NCBI GenBank assembly: GCA_023423235.1
Contig: JAFAFY010000206.1
Coordinates: forward strand, 1-5,660
Origin: Pseudomonadota bacterium
GTDB lineage: Bacteria > Pseudomonadota > Gammaproteobacteria > Xanthomonadales > Xanthomonadaceae
DNA: 5,660 nucleotides
Reading direction: 5' to 3'
Part shown: positions 1-4,275 of the stretch, in pieces
How the letters are laid out: the number at the start of each line of letters is the position of its first letter
Position numbering within the stretch: position 1 is the first letter of the stretch
Translations under genes and position numbers: made by a program
Notes under the pieces: generated by a model
Seen by the model: the letters and a program-made list of their open reading frames with translations, nothing else
Database searches by the model: none
What the model was told of the DNA's origin: nothing

Positions 1-61
1 GATCTTCCGTCCAGGCTTGCGATTTATCCCACGCTGTTACTCGTAAGGTGGTCGGATGCAT
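1..61 (-). CDS. Start of an ORF in the third cassette, partial
   Basis: Reading on the minus strand, an ATG at 61-59 lies 14 bases inside the third cassette. It opens a frame of 20 codons, MHPTTLRVTAWDKSQAWTED, that is still open at the window edge. ORFs in integron cassettes usually begin very close to the crossover point, as this one does, and that is the main support for it. There is no clear Shine-Dalgarno sequence before the ATG. I do not recognise the protein, and 20 residues are too few for family assignment. The frame could still close soon outside the window. Confidence 0.45.
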   Translation of the reverse strand, partial: MHPTTLRVTAWDKSQAWTED

Positions 62-69
62 GGTCGGCG

Positions 70-129
70 GCCTAACGCCTGAATTAAGCCGCGCCGCGAA
101 GCGGCGTCGGCTTGAATGAATTGTTAGCC
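70..129 (-). other. attC recombination site of cassette 2
   Basis: This is a 60-bp attC read on the minus strand. The R'' box is GGCTAAC (129-123) and the R' box is GTTAGGC (76-70); crossover falls after the G at 76. Between the boxes lie L''/L' arms (AAGCCG pairing with CGGCTT) and an apical stem CGCCGC-TTCG-GCGGCG-like hairpin, so the bottom strand folds into one long imperfect hairpin. In the excised circle the R' box would be GTTAGCC, exactly complementary to R''. The stop codon of the cassette 2 ORF lies within R''. Confidence 0.93.
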
Positions 130-565
130 CCCAACCTCATGTGGCCAAAGTGGCTCACGTTCTATTGGGGTAGTGATCTGCAACAAAGGAACATTCACTT
201 GCCACGCAGAGCCGACGTCCAAGCGAAGGTGCGCTGAACGCTCCGAATCAGTGTAGGCGGAGACGGACACCTGGCGAAGAACTCCCTTGCAAATGTCGCC
301 TCTCCAGGCCGAATGGCCCGAGTATGTGTTGAAACTGACAGGAATAGAGTAGCGACCCTCTGAGTCTGTAAGTGACATGGCAGGACCAAACGGTACGGAG
401 TTCTGCGACCAAGATATCCCCACTAGAACTGAAGATGCGGGAGCGCCTTGCTTGTCTGTTACCTGTCCAGAGAGAACATAAAACCTGTCGCCGCACTTTG
501 CCGCCAAAGATGGCGAAAGTAGTAGTAGGACTATGACGGTAGCGGTGATCTTCATTGGGGGCTAA
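76..565 (-). mobile_element. Integron gene cassette 2 (490 bp)
   Basis: The cassette is bounded by crossover points in the core sites GTTAGCC (566-560) and GTTAGGC (76-70). It carries one ORF that fills almost all of it, from ten bases after the left crossover to the R'' box of its own attC. The ORF region is about 53% GC by my count of 121-540, against about 68% in a counted stretch of mmsA. The cassette content is therefore probably foreign to the host, while the attC is of host type. Confidence 0.9.
124..555 (-). CDS. Cassette-encoded small secreted protein with a carboxypeptidase-regulatory/transthyretin-like fold (predicted)
   Basis: The 143-residue protein starts with a classical signal peptide: Lys at 2, a hydrophobic run at about 7-13, and a likely signal peptidase I cleavage after Ala19 (SLAA). 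It is not a clear lipoprotein, because Cys21 does not sit in a proper lipobox. Residues about 28-75 (SGQVTDKQGAP...VLVGISW...TDSEGRYSIPVSF) resemble the repeating pattern of carboxypeptidase-regulatory-like or transthyretin-like beta-sandwich domains, which often have xGxVtDxxGxP and TDxxGxYxi signatures. Mature Cys21 and Cys89 could form a disulfide. The ATG is ten bases from the cassette crossover with no Shine-Dalgarno sequence, and the TAA stop falls inside the attC. Expression probably depends on an upstream integron promoter. The role is unknown; extracytoplasmic binding or a structural part is possible. The fold is inferred from motif shape only. Confidence 0.82.
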   Translation of the reverse strand: MKITATVIVLLLLSPSLAAKCGDRFYVLSGQVTDKQGAPASSVLVGISWSQNSVPFGPAMSLTDSEGRYSIPVSFNTYSGHSAWRGDICKGVLRQVSVSAYTDSERSAHLRLDVGSAWQVNVPLLQITTPIEREPLWPHEVGG

Positions 566-619
566 CGCTTGAGTTAAGCCGTGCCACGAAGTGGCATCGG
601 CTTGAATGAATTGTTGGGC
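560..619 (-). other. attC recombination site of cassette 1
   Basis: This is a 60-bp attC read on the minus strand. The R'' box is GCCCAAC (619-613) and the R' box is GTTAGCC (566-560), with L arms AAGCCG/CGGCTT and an apical stem TGCCAC-TTCG-GTGGCA-like hairpin. It differs from the other attC in the window mainly by paired changes in this stem. R'' matches the complement of this cassette's own core (GTTAGGC at 880-874) at six of seven positions, which is acceptable for attC sites. Confidence 0.93.
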
Positions 620-879
620 GCCAAGATAGCGCATTGAAAGTCCAGGTGGGGCAGACTGCCCGCAGTGCCGAAGCCTGCGGCAACGAGCGCGCCACGTGGA
701 CTGACGGTCTTGAACTTGGAAGGCGGCGTTGAACGATCAGCAGACAATCCGCCAGCGCGCCATGCGCTGTGGCCGAAGAAGGACGCGTGCGCGATCTTGT
801 CCGAAGGGAGCTGCCCGCGTGGGCGAGTCACGATCCGCGCCATGAGATGCCACTCCATGCGTGCTTCTACAGCGCCTAA
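566..879 (-). mobile_element. Integron gene cassette 1 (314 bp), first in the array
   Basis: The cassette lies between the attI core (crossover after the G at 880) and the R' box of its attC (G at 566). As the first cassette it is the most recently inserted under the usual attI insertion model, and the one best placed for expression from any integron promoter. Its coding content is doubtful. A minus-strand frame of 94 codons runs into the attC, and a plus-strand frame (665-889, 74 codons) opposes it and runs through the attI core. It may be non-coding or carry only a short gene. Confidence 0.85.
574..858 (-). CDS. Hypothetical cassette ORF whose C-terminus is encoded by attC
   Basis: The 94-residue frame starts at an ATG 21 bases inside the cassette. 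A weak AGAAG lies five bases before the ATG. The stop TAA is within the L' arm of the attC, so the last residues (NNSFKPMPLRGTA) are simply the translated recombination site. This kind of tail turns up in annotated cassette proteins of xanthomonads. The remaining part (about residues 1-80) has no recognisable domain, no signal peptide and low hydrophobicity, with many Arg, Ser and Ala. An internal Met at residue 6 is an alternative start. Orientation and position fit a cassette gene, but the sequence itself does not look strongly protein-like. It could be a chance frame in a non-coding cassette. I do not recognise it. Confidence 0.38.
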   Translation of the reverse strand: MEWHLMARIVTRPRGQLPSDKIAHASFFGHSAWRAGGLSADRSTPPSKFKTVSPRGALVAAGFGTAGSLPHLDFQCAILAPNNSFKPMPLRGTA

Positions 880-880
880 C
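874..880 (-). other. attI core site (cassette insertion point)
   Basis: On the minus strand the 7-base core GTTAGGC fits the GTTRRRY consensus. It separates the intI leader from the first cassette and lacks a paired R'' box, as expected for attI rather than attC. Crossover is expected between G880 and T879. The full attI should extend some 50-60 bases towards intI and include weaker integrase-binding sites, which I cannot place with confidence. Confidence 0.85.
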
Positions 881-1036
881 TACCAGTAGACCCCAAGTCG
901 GGGCTGTATCAGAGTCTGATTGGCTGGCGCCTGCCCGTCAACGCGGGGAAATCCTAATCGAATCAGGGGATTGACCGACATCGTGATCCTCGCGTTGGCG
1001 CCAAGTTGATGCCATATACGGCAAGGAGGCCCCGAT
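881..1036. promoter_or_regulatory. attI-intI leader region with two palindromes
   Basis: This gap must hold the rest of attI and the intI promoter, and possibly the promoter that drives the cassettes leftwards. No convincing -35/-10 pair is visible on either strand. The best fragments are TTGACC (971-976) and TATACG (1015-1020), and they are not correctly spaced with each other. Two symmetric elements stand out: ATCAGA-G-TCTGAT (908-920) and TTGGCGCCAA (995-1004). Neither matches the E. coli LexA box (CTGT-N8-ACAG), nor could I find the TTAG-N6-TACTA-like xanthomonad LexA motif, so SOS control, known for some integrases, is not shown here. Confidence 0.5.
1023..1029 (+). promoter_or_regulatory. 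Strong ribosome binding site of intI
   Basis: AAGGAGG lies seven bases before the ATG at 1037, an almost ideal Shine-Dalgarno sequence and spacing. It fixes the intI start. It contrasts with the cassette ORFs, which have no good ribosome binding site. Confidence 0.85.
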
Positions 1037-2044
1037 ATGTCTTATGACGGCGAGCAGCCCCGGATAACGCGAGGCGCTGTACTCGGGCGCGAGCCGCGAT
1101 TGCTGGAGCAGGTGCGGGCGCGGATGCGGCTCAAACATTACAGTTTGCGCACCGAGCAGGCCTATTCGTACTGGATCCGCCGGTATATCCGGGCCTGGCT
1201 GCCGCGGCATCCGCGTGATTTGGACGGCAAGGCGGTGGAGTCGTTTCTCACGGGTCTTGCCACGCGCGACAACGTGGCTGCCAGCACCCAGAACCAGGCG
1301 CTGTCGGCGCTGCTGTTCCTGTACCGGGAAGTCCTGGGCATGGAACTGGCATGGATGGAGAATGTGGTCCGCGCCAAGCGCCCGCGGCGCTTGCCGGTCG
1401 TGCTGTCGCAGGCGCAGGTGGCGCAGTTGCTGGCACGCATGGCCGGGCGGGAGTCGCTGATGGCGGGCCTGCTCTACGGCAGCGGCCTGCGCTTGATGGA
1501 GTGCGCGCGTCTGCGGGTCAAGGACGTGGACCTGGCGCGTAACGAGATCACCGTGCGCGATGGCAAGGGTGGCAAGGACCGGATGACGGTACTGCCCGGT
1601 GCATTGCGCGAGCGGCTGGCGCGGCAGTTGGCCGAGGTGCGCCTGTTGCATTCCCGCGACCTGGCCTGCGGGCTGGGTCGGGTGCATCTGCCGCATGCGC
1701 TCGCCCGCAAGTATCCCAATGCGGCGGCGGAACCCGCCTGGCAGTACGTGTTTCCTGCCACGCGCATTTCACTGGACCCGCGGGATGGCGTGCGCCGGCG
1801 TCACCACATCGACGAGAAGGTGCTGCAGGCTGCGGTGCGCCGCGCTGCGTTGGAGGCGGGCTTCGACAAGCCAGTGACGCCGCACACCTTGCGCCATTGT
1901 TTCGCGACCCACCTGCTGGAGGCTGGCGCGGATATCCGCACAGTGCAGGAACTGCTCGGCCACAAGGACGTCGCGACCACCCAGATCTACACCCATGTCC
2001 TCAATCGAGGCGCGCGCGGGGTGCTGAGTCCGCTGGACCGGTAG
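1037..2044 (+). CDS. intI: Integron integrase IntI (tyrosine recombinase), chromosomal xanthomonad type
   Basis: This site-specific recombinase inserts and excises cassettes by attI x attC and attC x attC recombination. It has 335 residues, close to the 320-340 usual for the family. The N-terminal SAM-like core-binding domain is at about 20-105 (RMRLKHYSLRTEQAY... is the typical opening). The catalytic domain is at about 120-330. The catalytic set is complete: Arg152 (GSGLRLMECARLR), a beta-hairpin Lys at about 177, His283 and Arg286 (HTLRH), His309 (LGHKD) and nucleophile Tyr318 (QIYTH). These sit at a constant offset of six from IntI1 (R146, K171, H277, R280, H303, Y312, from memory). The integron-specific patch is at about 219-240 (PHALARKYPNAAAEPAWQYVFP), which separates it from XerC/D. 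The gene has no frameshift or stop, so the enzyme is probably active. It is transcribed divergently from the cassettes. Confidence 0.97.
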   Translation: MSYDGEQPRITRGAVLGREPRLLEQVRARMRLKHYSLRTEQAYSYWIRRYIRAWLPRHPRDLDGKAVESFLTGLATRDNVAASTQNQALSALLFLYREVLGMELAWMENVVRAKRPRRLPVVLSQAQVAQLLARMAGRESLMAGLLYGSGLRLMECARLRVKDVDLARNEITVRDGKGGKDRMTVLPGALRERLARQLAEVRLLHSRDLACGLGRVHLPHALARKYPNAAAEPAWQYVFPATRISLDPRDGVRRRHHIDEKVLQAAVRRAALEAGFDKPVTPHTLRHCFATHLLEAGADIRTVQELLGHKDVATTQIYTHVLNRGARGVLSPLDR

Positions 2045-2560
2045 TCGAAGTCGCAATTGTCGCCACTGCGCTGGCCTTTGAGCGCCGGGCCTGCGATCGC
2101 CTGGGTGGCACGGGCATTCAGAAGCATGGTGTCGCCCCCACTCCCGCGTGCGGAAGCCGGCTGGCATCGGGCGAAGCGTGCCTGTCCGCCCTTCGGGTAT
2201 CCGCCTCGGCATGCGGGTGGGCAGCCGAGCCTGCCAACTAGTTCGATCATGGGGGGCTCCGGGGCCTGCAAGCCATTGCAAGCGAAGCACCAGCTCCGGG
2301 CGCGTTTCCGCCGCCCTTTGCACCGGGCCGGGCTCATGACATGCATGCCCCGTGCGTGCTTCGGGCGCCGACCCCGCATCCCGGCAAAGATGCCGGGGCG
2401 CGGGATGGGCAGATGCGGCAGTGCCGGGCGCGTCGGTGCGTTCGATCGTGTCCTGCGACTTCCTTCCCGAAACCCGGCCACGCGGGCTGGGCGGGATGTC
2501 CCGCGCCGTCGAAATGCCGCCCGTGCTGGAGCTGCGCTTCGCCCGGCTTGTGCGGCGAAA
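2045..2560. other. Spacer between intI and the nested inverted repeat; no convincing gene
   Basis: This 516-base stretch contains long open frames on both strands, but these are expected in GC-rich DNA, have poor starts, and run across intI or the downstream regulator. I see no recognisable protein domain. It holds short hairpins: CCCGGCA-aaga-TGCCGGG (2380-2397), GCGGGA-TG-TCCCGC (2491-2504), and GCGGCG-aaag-CGCCGC (2552-2567, running into the next repeat). There is no obvious intrinsic terminator directly after intI. A minus-strand frame at 1987-2481 is the least implausible ORF. It begins inside the spacer and ends inside intI, so I do not call it. Confidence 0.6.
2380..2397. repeat. Short stem-loop in the intI downstream spacer
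   Basis: A 7-bp perfect stem (CCCGGCA/TGCCGGG) encloses the four-base loop AAGA. It lies 336 bases after the intI stop and lacks a T-tract, so it is not a standard terminator. It may be an RNA-level structure or part of a dispersed repeat. Confidence 0.45.
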
Positions 2561-2721
2561 GCGCCGCCTGATTGGCACGAACCTTCAGCAACACGGTTTT
2601 ACCCTTCCTCGCATGCGGGAGAGGGTTGGGGTGGGGCAAAGCAGCCCGCATCCGCCCTCCGGGCACTTTCTCCCGCATGCGGAAGAAGGGAGACTGAAAG
2701 ATCGTGCCAATCAGGAAGCGC
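2561..2721. repeat. 161-bp nested inverted repeat element (xanthomonad-type intergenic hairpin)
   Basis: Outer arms of 28 bp (2561-2588 and 2694-2721) match at 24 of 28 positions in inverted orientation, including a 13-base perfect block CTGATTGGCACGA. Inside them, second arms (2602-2623 and 2668-2690) carry CGCATGCGGGAG-like sequence in opposite orientation, and each is itself partly palindromic. The centre has a G-rich GGTTGGGGTGGGG run. The inner part resembles the CTCTCCC...GGGAGAGGGTTGGGGTG-type intergenic repeats common in Xanthomonadaceae, as I remember them. There is no ORF inside and no obvious flanking target duplication. It may be a non-autonomous MITE-like element or a transcription-ending structure between intI and the regulator, which are transcribed towards each other. 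Confidence 0.7.
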
Positions 2722-2761
2722 CATGCCCACGGGCATGGGAAACGCGGCACGCAAGCGTCGC

Positions 2762-2784
2762 GAGCGCAGGCCCCGCCTGCGCTC
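2762..2784 (-). terminator. GC-rich stem-loop at the 3' end of the acyl regulator gene
   Basis: A perfect 10-bp stem (GAGCGCAGGC/GCCTGCGCTC) with a three-base loop overlaps the TGA stop codon of the minus-strand regulator. No T-tract follows in the direction of transcription. It is therefore either a non-canonical terminator or a 3' end stabilising hairpin, possibly working with the 2561-2721 repeat just downstream. Confidence 0.5.
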
Positions 2785-4144
2785 AACGCGGTGCCAGCAT
2801 CCGCAACGCCGGGAATGCCCGTTGCACGCAGTCGCTGCGCTCGCAGACCTTGCAGCCGGGGCCGATCGGGGTGGCGTTGGCGGGGTCCTGCAGGTCCAGG
2901 CCGCGCGAATACACCAGGCGGTCGGCATGGCGCAGGTCGCAGCCCAGGCTGACCGCGAAGGTCTTGCGTCGGCGGCCATGGCCGACAGGGCCGCTTTCCA
3001 CCTGGCGCGCCAGCCAGAAATGGCTGCGGCCGTCCGGCATGCGCGCCACCTGGGTCAGTACGCGGCCCGGTTGGTTGAAGGCCTCGTAGACGATCCACAG
3101 CGGGCAGGCGCCGCCGATGTGGGAGAAGTGGAAATCGGTCGCGCTGTGGCGCTTGGAGACGTTGCCGGCGCGGTCCACGCGCACGAAGAAGAACGGCAGG
3201 CCCGGACGGCCGGGGCGGGCGAGGGTGCTGAGGCGGTGGCAGACGGCCTCGAAGCCGACGCCGAAGCGGTGGGCGAGGCGGTCGATGTCGTAGCGGTGGC
3301 TTTCCGCGGCGTCGAGGAAGGCGCCATACGGCATCACCAAGGCGCCGGCGTAGTAATTGGACAGGCCGATCCGCGCCTGTGCCGCGCGCTCTGGGTCGCT
3401 GAAACCGGCTTCGGCCACCAGGCGGTCGATCAGCGCGCCGTGTTCGCGCAGGGCCAGCTCCGCGGCCATCTGGAAGGCCTGCTGGCCGGGCTGCAGCCAG
3501 TCGGGCAGGGCCAGGGTGCGCGTCGCGGGGTCGAAGCGGCGCTTGTCCTCCAGGGCGTCGCCGATCACCTGTACCTGGATGCCGTGCGCATCGCGCAGGC
3601 GCTGGCGCAGCCGCGGGGCCACCTGTCCGGCGACGAGGCCGTGTTCGCGGAACGCCGCCTCGGCGATGTCGTCGAGTTCGGCGACATGGTTGCGGCGGCG
3701 GTTGAAGTAGTCGCGCACCGGGTCGCCGTCGGGTCCGGTCAGCTCCGCGTCGCCCAGCTGCGCGGCCAGGGCGTCGGCGCGTTCGCGGATCGCCCGCTGG
3801 CGCCGGTGCAGGTCCAGCAGCACGCGGGCGATGCCGGGCAGGTCGCCGGCCAGCAGTTCCAGTTCCTCGGGCGCGGCCGCGGGTTCGCCCAGCTCCGCCA
3901 GCGCCTCGCGCAGTTCGCTGACCAGCGCCGCCGGGCCGGTGGCGTCGAACAACACCGGCTGCGGGCCGAGCAGGGCTTCCAGCCGCGCCTGCACGGCCGG
4001 GGTCAGCGGGCGCTGGTCGTGCTCGATCTGGTTGAGATAGCTCGGCGAGATCCGCAGCGCCTGCGCCAGCGCGGCCTGGGCAAGGCCGTGCTGCTGGCGC
4101 AGGCGCCGCAGGCGGGGGCCGACGAAGCGTTTGGGGCGGGCCAT
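2783..4144 (-). CDS. Short-chain fatty acyl transcriptional regulator (ScfR family; XRE HTH, degenerate M78/IrrE-like domain, DUF2083-type C-terminus)
   Basis: The predicted product is a 453-residue cytoplasmic DNA-binding regulator. An XRE helix-turn-helix is at about 9-60 (RLRRLRQQHGLAQAALAQAL...SYLNQIEHDQRPLT). An ImmA/IrrE (M78)-like region is at about 160-300; where a peptidase would have HExxH it reads FQMAAEL (224-230), so proteolysis is unlikely. The C-terminal domain carries Cys347, Cys402 and the cluster Cys431-x2-Cys434-x4-Cys439 (GCKVCERSDCVQRAFP), typical of this family. Relatives (RamB, PrpR, PccR) control acetate or propionyl-CoA use and sense acyl-CoA, and a cysteine-bound Fe-S cluster has been reported for a mycobacterial member, as I recall. 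The start at 4144 (MARPKRF) was chosen because the frame upstream (to 4261) is atypical and crosses the likely operators; no good Shine-Dalgarno sequence is visible there. The gene is divergent from mmsA, suggesting control of valine/propionyl-CoA catabolism. Confidence 0.93.
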   Translation of the reverse strand: MARPKRFVGPRLRRLRQQHGLAQAALAQALRISPSYLNQIEHDQRPLTPAVQARLEALLGPQPVLFDATGPAALVSELREALAELGEPAAAPEELELLAGDLPGIARVLLDLHRRQRAIRERADALAAQLGDAELTGPDGDPVRDYFNRRRNHVAELDDIAEAAFREHGLVAGQVAPRLRQRLRDAHGIQVQVIGDALEDKRRFDPATRTLALPDWLQPGQQAFQMAAELALREHGALIDRLVAEAGFSDPERAAQARIGLSNYYAGALVMPYGAFLDAAESHRYDIDRLAHRFGVGFEAVCHRLSTLARPGRPGLPFFFVRVDRAGNVSKRHSATDFHFSHIGGACPLWIVYEAFNQPGRVLTQVARMPDGRSHFWLARQVESGPVGHGRRRKTFAVSLGCDLRHADRLVYSRGLDLQDPANATPIGPGCKVCERSDCVQRAFPALRMLAPR

Positions 4145-4275
4145 GAAGGGAGTGGGTTCGCAAAATTTACAGAAACCGCGCCGATGTTCGCACGATAAGC
4201 GGCGCGCTGCGCAGGATTCATACATCCGGTTTGCGAATAATGCGAATCCAACTTCCTGCACACGAAGGTTCCGGC
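4145..4275. promoter_or_regulatory. Divergent promoter/operator region between the acyl regulator and mmsA
   Basis: This 131-base gap is visibly AT-richer than the genes on either side and must hold both promoters. TTCGCAAAATTT lies at 4157-4168, just before the regulator start. TTTGCGAATAATGCGAAT lies at 4230-4247, about 28 bases before mmsA. Both contain TTTGCGAA, in opposite orientations, and the second also has TGCGAAT repeated nine bases apart. A further TTCGCA lies at 4188-4193. ScfR-family proteins are known to bind TTTGC/GCAAA-type sites, so these are reasonable operators for autoregulation and for mmsA. The -35/-10 elements are not clear; a weak TTCATA (4217-4222) precedes the second site. 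The mmsA ribosome binding site is probably GAAGG at 4264-4268. Confidence 0.6.

Larger units (their letters stand above)
1..2044. mobile_element. Integrase-proximal end of a chromosomal integron
   Basis: The segment has the standard integron layout. An integron integrase gene reads rightwards (1037-2044), an attI core lies just upstream of it (874-880), and an array of promoterless cassettes reads away from it on the opposite strand (879 down to beyond 1). Each complete cassette ends in a 60-bp attC. The two attC sites are nearly the same although the cassette contents are unrelated, which is typical of sedentary chromosomal integrons rather than mobile clinical ones. No transposase, sul1 or qac genes are seen. 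The left end of the array is outside the window, so its length is unknown. The layout is seen directly; the 'sedentary chromosomal' status is inferred from attC uniformity and the metabolic genes on the right. Confidence 0.9.

Noticed and set aside
70..619. Two similar 60-bp repeats as a CRISPR array
   Set aside because: They are 490 bp apart, fold as attC sites with R''/R' boxes, and flank an ORF, so they are integron sites.
665..889. 74-codon plus-strand ORF in cassette 1
   Set aside because: It opposes the normal cassette orientation, has no clear ribosome binding site and runs through the attI core. Kept only as a possibility in the cassette 1 entries.
903..918. Possible LexA box (CTGT at the left of this stretch)
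   Set aside because: The right half reads CTGA rather than ACAG at the required spacing, so it does not fit the consensus.
938..1696. 252-codon minus-strand frame over intI
   Set aside because: It is antisense to a well-supported integrase, His/Gln/Arg-rich, and a shadow.
2334..4163. Minus-strand open frame of 609 codons overlapping the regulator
   Set aside because: It is an out-of-frame shadow of the regulator, full of Arg/Pro/Ala, and continues through the hairpin repeat.
2057..4198. Very long plus-strand open frame (713 codons)
   Set aside because: It lies antisense to the acyl regulator and runs through the inverted repeat. Composition is Ala/Gln/Val/Gly/Arg-rich, as expected for the antisense of a GC-rich gene, with no domain seen.
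4145..4261. 39-residue N-terminal extension of the regulator with four Cys
   Set aside because: The extension crosses the likely operators and lies before the usual MARPKRF-like start of the HTH domain. Composition differs from the rest of the protein.
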